From assembly GCF_009455635.1 (NCBI RefSeq), contig NZ_QPER01000001.1, forward strand, positions 4,588,001-4,652,000: DNA of 64,000 nucleotides, written 5' to 3'. The notes under the pieces were generated by a model. It had not been told where the DNA came from and ran no database searches. It was given only the letters and a program-made list of their open reading frames with translations. This document shows positions 25,915-33,320 of this stretch, in pieces. Position 1 is the first letter of the stretch. Each line of letters starts with the position of its first letter. The position numbers and the translations under genes were made by a program. The DNA is from Paraburkholderia agricolaris (GTDB lineage: Bacteria > Pseudomonadota > Gammaproteobacteria > Burkholderiales > Burkholderiaceae).

Positions 25915-27372
25915 ATGGACCAGCCCGCCTTCGACCTGACGCACCACGCAAGCCGCGTGGCCGCGCATCGCGGGAGTGCGGGCGCGGTCCGGCGTGCTGC
26001 GCGTGGCGTATCCCGCGGCGCGTGCCGTCTGCTGGCTCGCGTTGCCGTGAACCTCGCGGTATGGGTCGCCGGCGGCATCGTGCTGCTGCCGGCATCGACA
26101 AAGGCTCAACAGGCTCCGGACGCCGGCGGCGCCATCGTGATTCCGGGCCCGGGTGAAAAGAATCCGGCCGCCCTCGCCGATCTGGCCGCGCAGATGCAGG
26201 CCGCGCCCGCCAAACGCGCGGGGTCCGCAGCGACGCTCGCTGCCGCGACCGCGCAGTCGCTGGCGCCGGGACCGGTCGCGCGCAACACCGATCAGTTCAC
26301 GCGAGCCGCCAACGCGAGCGGTTCGATCGTCATTCCGGGCGCGGACGAGCCGCCCGCCGCGCCGCAAATGATCCGCACCAGTTTCAGGCCCGACGCGAAC
26401 GGCGTCGTGACGATTCCCCCGCCTGGAACCGCATCTGGAAACGCAGCTGGACGCGCGCCCGCGCCTGGCAACAGCGCCAACGGCGCCGGTATCGAAAGCG
26501 CAATCGGCAATGCGCCGGCAGCCGGTGGCTTCGATAGCCTGGCGTCGCGTGGCGAGCCGCCTCAGCTGGGTGCGAACGGCAAACCCATCGCGGCCGCCGC
26601 AGCCGCACCCAAACCGGCGCCGACACCGGCTCCAATGCCGACACCGCCCGCCACCATCGGCCGCTCGCCGTCGGTGCGCCAGGTGGCGCCGGCTGTCGCG
26701 CAACAGAATCTGCAACCCGCCGCGCTGGCACAGCCCGCGCCGTTGCCCGGCCAGCAAGACGCCGAGGCAATTCGCAGCGCTGCGCTCGCGTTCCTGCAAC
26801 AACAATCGGCAGGCTTGCCCGGCAAGGTCGACATCACCGTCTCACCGGCCTTCCCGCGCGGCCTTGCGGCCTGCACGACGCTCGAACCGTTCATGCCCAG
26901 CGGTGCGCGCCTGTGGGGCCGGATGACCGTCGGCGTGCGTTGCGCCGGCGAACGGCCGTGGACCATCTATCTGCAAGCGCGCATTTCGCTGCGCGCCACC
27001 TACTATCTGGCCGCCCGCGCGATGGCGCCGGGCGAAGTGTTCACAGCCGCCGACCTTGTCGCGCGTGACGGCGACCTGACCGGTCTGCCGCAGGCGATCG
27101 TTACGGACCCATCGCAGGCGGTCGGTTCGGTGTCGCTCGTGCGGATCGCCGGTGGTATGCCACTGCGCCGCGACATGATAAAAAGCGCGTCGGCGGTGTC
27201 CATCGGGCAAACGGTGCGGGTCGTCGCGGCCGGCCAGGGCTTTGCGATTTCCGCCGAAGGCAGCGCAATGAACAACGCCTCGCCGGGCCAGCAGGTACGG
27301 GTGAAGACGGCTAACGGCCAGATCATCTCCGGCATCGTCAAGGATGGTTCGACGGTGGAGATTCAGCTATGA
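25915..27372 (+). CDS. flgA: FlgA, P-ring assembly chaperone, with long N-terminal extension
   Basis: 485 residues, about twice the enteric FlgA. FlgA is a periplasmic chaperone for FlgI. The C-terminal ~230 residues are the conserved part: AFLQQQSAGLPGKVDITVSP, PWTIYLQARISLRATYYLAA and the SAF-like end (SIGQTVRVVAAGQGFAISAE; VRVKTANGQIISGIVKDGST). The N-terminus has a basic region and hydrophobic stretch ending near ASTKAQQA, a likely signal sequence. A Pro/Ala-rich linker of ~190 residues contains three degenerate IVIPG/VTIPP repeats. ATG 25915 is chosen because GGAG (25903-25906) precedes it. Confidence 0.93.
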   Translation: MDQPAFDLTHHASRVAAHRGSAGAVRRAARGVSRGACRLLARVAVNLAVWVAGGIVLLPASTKAQQAPDAGGAIVIPGPGEKNPAALADLAAQMQAAPAKRAGSAATLAAATAQSLAPGPVARNTDQFTRAANASGSIVIPGADEPPAAPQMIRTSFRPDANGVVTIPPPGTASGNAAGRAPAPGNSANGAGIESAIGNAPAAGGFDSLASRGEPPQLGANGKPIAAAAAAPKPAPTPAPMPTPPATIGRSPSVRQVAPAVAQQNLQPAALAQPAPLPGQQDAEAIRSAALAFLQQQSAGLPGKVDITVSPAFPRGLAACTTLEPFMPSGARLWGRMTVGVRCAGERPWTIYLQARISLRATYYLAARAMAPGEVFTAADLVARDGDLTGLPQAIVTDPSQAVGSVSLVRIAGGMPLRRDMIKSASAVSIGQTVRVVAAGQGFAISAEGSAMNNASPGQQVRVKTANGQIISGIVKDGSTVEIQL

Positions 27373-27499
27373 AGCCGTGCGCCGGCGAGGAGTCAGGCGC
27401 GACGGCCCGCGCCACGGGCCCAGTGGCCGCGGCAGCCGTAGCGTCCGTGATGGGGCCGGATTATCTTGAAAGGAAAGGTAAAACCTGGAGCGATTGCGC

Positions 27500-27527
27500 T
27501 AAAGTTTTGATCAGCGCTTGCCGTTAT
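27500..27527 (+). promoter_or_regulatory. Sigma-28 (FliA) promoter of flgMN
   Basis: TAAAGTTT (27500-27507) is an exact -35 consensus; a 12-base spacer leads to GCCGTTAT (27520-27527). The -10 ends 28 bases before the flgM GTG. It implies FliA-driven expression of its own anti-sigma factor, the normal feedback arrangement. Confidence 0.8.
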
Positions 27528-27555
27528 CAGAATCAAATCGTTCAGGAAGCCAATC

Positions 27556-27912
27556 GTGAAAGTCGATTCCACAACCAATTCGAATCTGCCGACGTTGAAA
27601 GACGCCCTGTCCCGCTCGCAACCAGGCGACGCGACGAACAGCGTGACCAGCAACGCGCAGAGTGCGAGCACGAGCTCGCCGACCACTACCAGCGGCTCGG
27701 GCGACGCCAGCGTCAGCCTGTCGGGTCTGTCGCAGCATCTGCGCAGCCTCGCGGCGTCCGGCTCGGCCGATATCGACACGGCGCACGTCGAGTCGATCAA
27801 GGCAGCCATCAAGGACGGCTCGCTGACGATCGATGCGAGCAAGATCGCCGACGGCGTGCTGAATACCGCGCGCGAACTGTTGCAAAGCAAAACCTCGTCG
27901 ACCGGCAACTAA
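27556..27912 (+). CDS. flgM: FlgM, anti-sigma-28 factor
   Basis: 118 residues. FlgM binds FliA (sigma-28) and is exported through the finished hook to release it. The N-terminal half is Ser/Thr-rich and likely disordered; the C-terminal half has the family motifs (VSLSGLSQHLRSLAA; IDTAHVESIKAAIKDGSLTI; ASKIADGVLNTARELL). The start is GTG 27556, since AGGAAG (27544-27549) is correctly spaced and no upstream ATG fits. It is followed by flgN. Confidence 0.95.
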   Translation: MKVDSTTNSNLPTLKDALSRSQPGDATNSVTSNAQSASTSSPTTTSGSGDASVSLSGLSQHLRSLAASGSADIDTAHVESIKAAIKDGSLTIDASKIADGVLNTARELLQSKTSSTGN

Positions 27913-28006
27913 TCGACGCATCGAAGTATGGTGAATGGCCGGGCGGCATTCGACAAACCCGGCTCGCGAATCGTGCGCGAGCCGTCGTGTTCAGCGAGTT
28001 GTTGAG

Positions 28007-28453
28007 ATGAAAGACGCCCTGCTTGCCACCCTCATCGAAGAATATTCGGCCGTCGAGGCATTCGCCTCGATTCTGACGCTCGAGACGAAGGCATTGACCG
28101 CCTTGTCGCCGCTGGAGCTACTGCCGCCGATCATCGAGAAGAAAACCGAACTGATCGGCACGCTCGCCAAACTCGAAGCCACGCGCGACGGGCTGCTCGC
28201 GGAAATGGGCTTTCCGGCCGGCTGGCCCGGCATGGAGCTCGCGGCCAGCGCGGATACGCGGATCGCCGAGCAATGGGCGCTGCTGCAAAAAGCCGCCGAG
28301 CGGGCGCGGCACTTCAATACGAACAACGGTGAGCTGATCCGCGTGCGGATGGACTACAACCAGCGCGCGCTGACAGCGCTGCAGGTGGCCGTACCGCAAA
28401 AGGCCGGTTTCTACGGCCCGGATGGGCGGATTCCGGCGCAACCGGCGGGTTGA
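28007..28453 (+). CDS. flgN: FlgN, export chaperone for FlgK and FlgL
   Basis: 148 residues, helical. FlgN is the cytosolic chaperone that delivers FlgK and FlgL to the export gate. Typical pattern: ATLIEEYSAVEAFASILTLE at the N-terminus, EKKTELIGTLAKLEATRDGL in the middle, and LIRVRMDYNQRALTALQVAV at the C-terminus. ATG 28007 begins the conserved part; the frame is open upstream without a convincing start. It is co-transcribed with flgM and followed by a clear terminator. Confidence 0.92.
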   Translation: MKDALLATLIEEYSAVEAFASILTLETKALTALSPLELLPPIIEKKTELIGTLAKLEATRDGLLAEMGFPAGWPGMELAASADTRIAEQWALLQKAAERARHFNTNNGELIRVRMDYNQRALTALQVAVPQKAGFYGPDGRIPAQPAG

Positions 28454-28511
28454 AAATGTAGCTACGCGGCGCGTTTCACGCGCTGACGCCGTTGCGTAGA
28501 TTGCCTTGAAC

Positions 28512-28545
28512 AAAAGGGCTCGTCTTTGACGAGCCCTTTTTGCTT
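28512..28545 (+). terminator. Rho-independent terminator after flgMN
   Basis: AAAAGGGCTCGTC and GACGAGCCCTTTT flank a TTT loop, followed by TGCTTTT. A 13-bp perfect stem with a downstream T-rich tract, 58 bases after the flgN stop. The rest of 28546-28762 holds no credible gene. Confidence 0.9.
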
Positions 28546-28762
28546 TTCCCCTTCCGCTCAGGGCGCTTAGGCCCTTCTCCAACGCACGTTGGCCATCCGG
28601 CCAGGTCGCGCGCAATTCCCCGCCAGGTTGAAATCACGGATTCCCCCCACTGAGGTTCTCCGCCGTCGCTCACGGCTTTTCGACGCCGCGCCGCACGAGC
28701 AAAGCGGAACGTCAACCACTAGCGAAGTTGTGTAATCGTGTGTATATTCAGAGGAGTGCACT

Positions 28763-28945
28763 ATGAACAGCGCCGAAGTCGTCAAAGTAATTCAAGCGGA
28801 TGGCTGGCGGTTGATCCGGATAACGGGCAGTCACCATCATTTTCGGCACGCGGTAAAAGCCGGTCTCGTGACCATCCTGCACCCGAAAAAAGATCTTCCG
28901 CCCGGCACATTGAGCAGCATCCTGAAACAGGCGGGTCTGAAATGA
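28763..28945 (+). CDS. hicA: HicA-family mRNA interferase toxin
   Basis: 60 residues, the usual HicA size. HicA toxins have a double-stranded RNA-binding-like fold and cleave mRNA. The hallmark is GSHHHFRH with a likely catalytic His near residue 24, followed by the VTILHPKKDLPPGTLSSILK pattern. GAGGAG (28752-28757) precedes the ATG. The last four bases overlap the hicB start (ATGA), the normal toxin-first order. It is a small non-flagellar insertion between flgN and fliA. Confidence 0.92.
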   Translation: MNSAEVVKVIQADGWRLIRITGSHHHFRHAVKAGLVTILHPKKDLPPGTLSSILKQAGLK

Positions 28946-29352
28946 AAAATCTGATTTTCCCGATCGCAATCGAACCTGGTGACACGCACCACGCGCTCGG
29001 CGTGATCGTCCCCGATATTCCGGGTTGTCATTCGGCGGGTAATTCGCTGGAAGAAGCCTACGCGAACGCAAAAGAAGCGATCGAGGCACATCTGGACACG
29101 CTGCTCGATGAAGGCCTGCCGATTCCCGAGCGGCTAACGCTGGAGGAGCATCGGCGCAATCCCGACTACGACGGTTTTACCTGGGGATTTGTCACCACGC
29201 GCAATATTCCGGCGCTGAAGAAAGCCGTGCGCATCAATATCTCGCTGCCCGAGGCGCTGGTTCACGATATCGACGCTTACGCCCAGGCACGCGGCATGTC
29301 GCGCTCGGCGTTTCTCGCGCTGGCCGCCGAGCACGAGATGGCGGACGCGTAA
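28942..29352 (+). CDS. hicB: HicB-family antitoxin
   Basis: 136 residues. The N-terminal part is the partly degraded RNase H-like HicB domain (VIVPDIPGCHSAGNSLEEAY; ANAKEAIEAHLDTLLDEGLP) that neutralises HicA. The C-terminal part is a ribbon-helix-helix DNA-binding region (VRINISLPEALVHDIDAYAQ; ARGMSRSAFLALAAEHEM), so it should repress its own operon. Translation overlaps hicA by four bases. Confidence 0.93.
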   Translation: MKNLIFPIAIEPGDTHHALGVIVPDIPGCHSAGNSLEEAYANAKEAIEAHLDTLLDEGLPIPERLTLEEHRRNPDYDGFTWGFVTTRNIPALKKAVRINISLPEALVHDIDAYAQARGMSRSAFLALAAEHEMADA

Positions 29353-29416
29353 CTGAAGAGAAGAAACAGAACGAGAAGGCGGGCGTTGCACGCGCCGCCG
29401 GTCAACCATCAGGCCG

Positions 29417-30157
29417 TCAGGCGCCCGTCGCCTCGGCGTTCGCCCATGCCATCTCACGCAGGCGCGTACGCAAACGCGCCACGGCCTGGCTGTGCAACTG
29501 GCACACCCGCGACTCGCTGACTTCCATCACCGCGCCAATCTCGCGCAGGTTCATGCCGCGTTCGTAGTACAGCGACATCAGCAGCTTCTCGCGTTCCGGC
29601 AAGCGGTCGATCGCCTCGATCAGCGCCGAGCGCAGGCTGTCGTCCAGCAGCGCCGACAGCGGATCCGAATGATCGACGCAATAACGGTCGAGAAACGGTT
29701 CGTCGTCCGCGGAACGGTCGAAGTCTTCGTAATAGATGAGCTGACTGCCGTGCAGATCCTGGAGCATCGACTGATACTCGTCGAGCGGCATTTGCAGATG
29801 CTCCGCGATTTCCGTTTCACTCGCCGAGCGCCCCAGATTCTGTTCGACCTTGTGCACGGCGGATTCGACTTCGCGCGACGTGCGCCGCAAGCTGCGCGGC
29901 AACCAGTCGTTGCTGCGCAATTCGTCGAGCATCGCGCCGCGAATCCGCTGGCTGGCATAGGTCTCGAACTGCGCGCCCTGGTCTTCCTTGTAGCGGCTCG
30001 CCGCATCCAGCAATCCGATCATGCCGGCCTGGATCAGGTCGTCGAGATCGACGCTCGCCGGCATCTTGGCGACGAGCTGCAAGCCGAGGCGACGCACCAG
30101 CGGCGCGTACTTCGTCAGAACGTCGGCTTGGGAGATCTTTCCCTGAGCGTTATACAT
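29417..30157 (-). CDS. fliA: FliA, flagellar sigma factor sigma-28
   Basis: 246 residues, the normal size. FliA directs RNA polymerase to class III flagellar promoters. Region 2 (QAGMIGLLDAASRYKEDQGA; FETYASQRIRGAMLDELRSN), region 3 and the region 4 helix-turn-helix (LPEREKLLMSLYYERGMNLR; EIGAVMEVSESRVCQLHSQA) are all intact. ATG 30157 with GGGGAG (30164-30169) is the start; longer readings upstream are out of character. It is the last gene of the flhB-flhA-flhF-flhG-fliA series. Confidence 0.97.
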   Translation of the reverse strand: MYNAQGKISQADVLTKYAPLVRRLGLQLVAKMPASVDLDDLIQAGMIGLLDAASRYKEDQGAQFETYASQRIRGAMLDELRSNDWLPRSLRRTSREVESAVHKVEQNLGRSASETEIAEHLQMPLDEYQSMLQDLHGSQLIYYEDFDRSADDEPFLDRYCVDHSDPLSALLDDSLRSALIEAIDRLPEREKLLMSLYYERGMNLREIGAVMEVSESRVCQLHSQAVARLRTRLREMAWANAEATGA

Positions 30158-30185
30158 CGTGCTCCCCTTGTCCTTGTGCCGCCGC

Positions 30186-31055
30186 TCAGGCGTGCTGCGC
30201 GGACGGTTGGTCGGCGTGTTGCGCCGCTGTAACTGTCGCTGGCGCCATCCACGGCGCTTGCGACGACATCGCTGGCCGCATCGGCCAGTACTGCAGTTCG
30301 GCAGCGAGATGCCGGAAGTCGCGTGCGGCCGGTGTCGATGGGAACGCATCGACGACACACCGCGACAACTCCAGGGCTCGCGCCATCCGCGCATCGGCGG
30401 CAATACAACCGGCGTCTTCCAGCGCCACCGTCAGGTAGCGTCCAGCCACGCCGGCCAGGTTGACAAAGGCGGTATGCGCGTCGTCAACGCTCTGCACGTG
30501 ATTCACCAGCACGCGAAACTGCGCGGTGGCGTGTGCGTAGTGCAGACGTTTCATGCACGCATACGCGTCGGTGATCGCCTGCGCGGCCACCCGTGTCACG
30601 ATCATCAGGTCATGCGCCTGCATCGCAAGCGGTGACAGGTGACCGTGTTCGTCGAGCTCCGCGTCGATCAGCACAATGTCGGCGGATCCGCGCAACACGG
30701 CGCTCAACTGCGCGGCCGTGTGGCCCTCGCGGTTGTGACGCGAGGCGGTCAGCACCGAGAACCCGAGTGCGTGCCGTGCGGTGGCTTCGTCGAGCGCCAT
30801 CTCGCCGCGCATCACAGCCGCAAAATTACCTGCGCCGCGCACGCCGCCGAGCATCGCGCTCACCGATTTGCCGCCGAGGCACTCGTCGATCACCAGCACG
30901 TCCTTGCCCTGTTGCGCGAGCGCCGCGGCGAGGTTCACCACGATCGTCGTGGAGCCCACGCCGGCCGATCCACCCGCCACTGAAATCACGCGCGAGCCGC
31001 TTCTCGCCAACAAACGCCGCAGTCCTTCGGCTTGATCCGAAATGAATTTATCCAA
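30186..31055 (-). CDS. flhG: FlhG/FleN-type MinD-like protein lacking the P-loop lysines
   Basis: 289 residues. FlhG (FleN) is a ParA/MinD-type ATPase that limits flagellar number by acting on FlhF. The overall MinD pattern is visible: VISVAGGSAGVGSTTIVVNL at the P-loop, AAALAQQGKDVLVIDECLGG, and DIVLIDAELDEHG. The deviant Walker A of MinD proteins, KGGxGKT, is GSAGVGSTT here, so both lysines are missing. The start is TTG 31055, overlapping the flhF stop, with GAGG in the flhF end as the binding site. The C-terminal ~50 residues resemble no family motif I know. Confidence 0.85.
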   Translation of the reverse strand: MDKFISDQAEGLRRLLARSGSRVISVAGGSAGVGSTTIVVNLAAALAQQGKDVLVIDECLGGKSVSAMLGGVRGAGNFAAVMRGEMALDEATARHALGFSVLTASRHNREGHTAAQLSAVLRGSADIVLIDAELDEHGHLSPLAMQAHDLMIVTRVAAQAITDAYACMKRLHYAHATAQFRVLVNHVQSVDDAHTAFVNLAGVAGRYLTVALEDAGCIAADARMARALELSRCVVDAFPSTPAARDFRHLAAELQYWPMRPAMSSQAPWMAPATVTAAQHADQPSAQHA

Positions 31056-32955
31056 AGCGGACCTCGTGCAATTCGGCCGTCGACCGTGCGGACAGCGCGG
31101 ACAGCAGCGCCGGAATGTCGTCGTCGTGCGGCACGAACGGCGAGTTGTCACGCGGAATGCAGAACGTGCTCTTGATCAGGAATTTCCTGGTCGCGACGTA
31201 CAGGTTTTCCGGCACCTTCTGACCGGTCGACACGTAGTGCACCGGCAGCTTGTAGCGAATCACCGTATCGAGCACGCCGCCCAGATTGGTGGCCTCGTCG
31301 AGCTTGGTGAGGATGCAGCCGGCGAGCGGCTGCTGATCCGGCGCGCGCTGATAGGCCTGCACCACTTCGTTCAGGGTATCGCCGTGGCTCGTTGCGTTGA
31401 GCAGCAGCAGACGCTGCACCGGCTGGCCGGCGCGGCATAGCATGGCGATCTGATCGGAGACGAGGCGGTCGCGCTGGCTCATGCCGATCGTGTCGATCAG
31501 CACGATGTGCTTGTTGCGCAATTCGGAGAGCGCGAGTTGCAGATCGGCGCCGTCTTTCACCGCATGAACCGAGACGCCGAGAATCTTGCCGAAAATGCGC
31601 AGTTGCTCGTGGCCGCCGATCCGGTAACTATCGGTGGTGAGGAGCGCCACCTTGCTGGCGCCGAAACGCATCACGCAGCGTGCGGCGAGCTTCGCCGTGG
31701 TCGTGGTCTTGCCCACACCCGTCGGGCCCATCAGCGCGAACACACCGCCGCGCTCCATCAGCGCGTCTTCGTCTTCCATCACCGGCAGGTTCGATTCGAG
31801 CACCGAACGCACCCACTCCATGCCGCCTTCCATGTTGTCGACGTCGTCGGGCAGGTTGTCGACCATCATCTGCACGAGCTGCGCGGAGAAACCGGCGGCG
31901 AACAGGTGCTTGGTGAGCGCGGCGCGCGCCGGGCTGCGGCGCTGGCGGTCGCCCCACAACAGGCCGGCAAAGTGTTCTTCCATCATGCCGCGCATCGACG
32001 ACAGTTCATGCATCACGGTGTCGTTGACGACCTGCTCCATGCGCGCCTTGATCGCTTCGGCGACCGAAGCCGGGGTGCGGGCGTCGTCGCCCGTGGGCAG
32101 CGGCGGGGCTGCTTTCTGAGCGGCACGGCGCGCGGCGAGTTGCTGGGCTTCGCGGGCCCATTCGGGCGTATCGGTGACTTGCGGCGCGGCCGGTTGTGCG
32201 CCGGGTTCGACTGCGGCGCCGAGGCCCTTGGCCATCGCGGCGGCCGGCGTCATCGCGGCGGGGCGCGCGCTGTATGCGCCTTGCTGCTGCTGTTCGGCCG
32301 CGATGCGGCGTGCGTGATCGATCAGCCAGGGATTCGATTCGGCCATGGTGCGCGGCGTGTCGGCGGCGGGTGCGGCGGGCACGCCGGCAGCTTTAAGCAG
32401 ATCCGCGCGGATGTCTTCGGTGAGGCGCGTCACTGCGGCGCGGGCACTGGGTTGCTCGATGCTGATCGGTTGCGACGCCGACGTCGCCGTAGCCGCCGCG
32501 GCGGGCGCGGCGAGCGCTGCTTTAGGCGCGTTCGGCAGCGAGGCCTTCGGCGCGGCGGGAGCGGCAGCCTTGGCAGCCGGGCCTGAAGCGCTAGCGGCAT
32601 GCGAAACATTCGGCGTCATGTTCTCGGTACCCGCTTCCGGGCTTGCGCCAAACACTGACGAAAACACATCGGGCATACCGCTCGCATACGGATTGGCGCG
32701 CGGTGCGGCGAGCGCGGCTTGCTGTCCAGTCGTTGCAGTCGTTGCAGTCGTCGGCATGGCCAGCGCTGCGCCTGCGCTACCGCGCGGCGCCTTCGGTGTG
32801 ATGGCGGCGAGGTCGCTGTCGGCTAGCGCGACGATCTCGACGCTGCCGTCGTCCATCGTGCGGTTTGACAGAACGACGGCATCCGGGCCCAACGCTTCGC
32901 GCACGAGACGCAGAGCATCGCGACTGGTAGCACCGACAAATTTACGAATGTTCAA
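31048..32955 (-). CDS. flhF: FlhF, SRP-type GTPase of flagellar placement
   Basis: 635 residues. FlhF is a signal-recognition-particle-like GTPase that controls flagellar position and early MS-ring assembly. The N-terminal B domain (MNIRKFVGATSRDALRLVRE; LGPDAVVLSNRTMDDGSVEI) is followed by an Ala/Pro-rich linker of about 220 residues, then the N domain and G domain with the P-loop GPTGVGKTT (about residues 410-418), DTIGMSQRD and TKLDEATNLGGVLD. It overlaps flhG. A long upstream region with the shared class II motif precedes it. Confidence 0.95.
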   Translation of the reverse strand: MNIRKFVGATSRDALRLVREALGPDAVVLSNRTMDDGSVEIVALADSDLAAITPKAPRGSAGAALAMPTTATTATTGQQAALAAPRANPYASGMPDVFSSVFGASPEAGTENMTPNVSHAASASGPAAKAAAPAAPKASLPNAPKAALAAPAAAATATSASQPISIEQPSARAAVTRLTEDIRADLLKAAGVPAAPAADTPRTMAESNPWLIDHARRIAAEQQQQGAYSARPAAMTPAAAMAKGLGAAVEPGAQPAAPQVTDTPEWAREAQQLAARRAAQKAAPPLPTGDDARTPASVAEAIKARMEQVVNDTVMHELSSMRGMMEEHFAGLLWGDRQRRSPARAALTKHLFAAGFSAQLVQMMVDNLPDDVDNMEGGMEWVRSVLESNLPVMEDEDALMERGGVFALMGPTGVGKTTTTAKLAARCVMRFGASKVALLTTDSYRIGGHEQLRIFGKILGVSVHAVKDGADLQLALSELRNKHIVLIDTIGMSQRDRLVSDQIAMLCRAGQPVQRLLLLNATSHGDTLNEVVQAYQRAPDQQPLAGCILTKLDEATNLGGVLDTVIRYKLPVHYVSTGQKVPENLYVATRKFLIKSTFCIPRDNSPFVPHDDDIPALLSALSARSTAELHEVRFG

Positions 32956-33220
32956 GCTGGACCCCCGATGAGGTAAACGGACTTACGGACTAACGGACCG
33001 GCAACATACCGCTTCCCATTGAGATCATTATTGCGAAACCTGTCGAGCGACGATCGGTGGATAAAGACCGTTAAAGGTGGGCAATTCGGGCGATGGAAGC
33101 GCGCCGCGAGGCACGCGCCAGGCGGTTTGAAACAGGCGCCAGAGCCGCGTCCAGCGGCGTTTTTGCGGACGCAGCATGACCTCCGTCAGACGCTTGCGGC
33201 ACGCCAAGTCAGACGCTGAA
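32956..33220 (-). promoter_or_regulatory. flhF upstream region with candidate class II (FlhDC-type) promoter
   Basis: The motif occupies 33027-33096 in minus-strand sense: a CCATCGCCCGAATTGCCCAC block (33096-33077), CTTTATCCACCGATC (33066-33052), a 19-base gap, and an AATAAT -10-like hexamer (33032-33027). The flhB upstream region has the same blocks with identical spacing. The remainder of the interval has no credible coding frame. Inferred role: FlhDC-activated start of flhF-flhG-fliA transcription independent of flhBA. Confidence 0.6.
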
Positions 33221-33250
33221 ATGAAAACCGGCGCTCCAGGAGCGCCGGCG
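33221..33250 (-). terminator. Terminator after flhBA
   Basis: CCGGCGCTC and GAGCGCCGG form a 9-bp stem around CAG; on the minus strand it is followed by TTTTCATTTC. It lies about 70 bases after the flhA stop and ahead of the flhF promoter, so flhBA and flhFG-fliA are probably separate transcripts. Confidence 0.75.
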
Positions 33251-33320
33251 GGAAATCATTGGTCTGGAACAACTTCGGCTAACTGCCGGGAATCATCGTG
33301 CAAGCCCTGCCATGCGGGAC

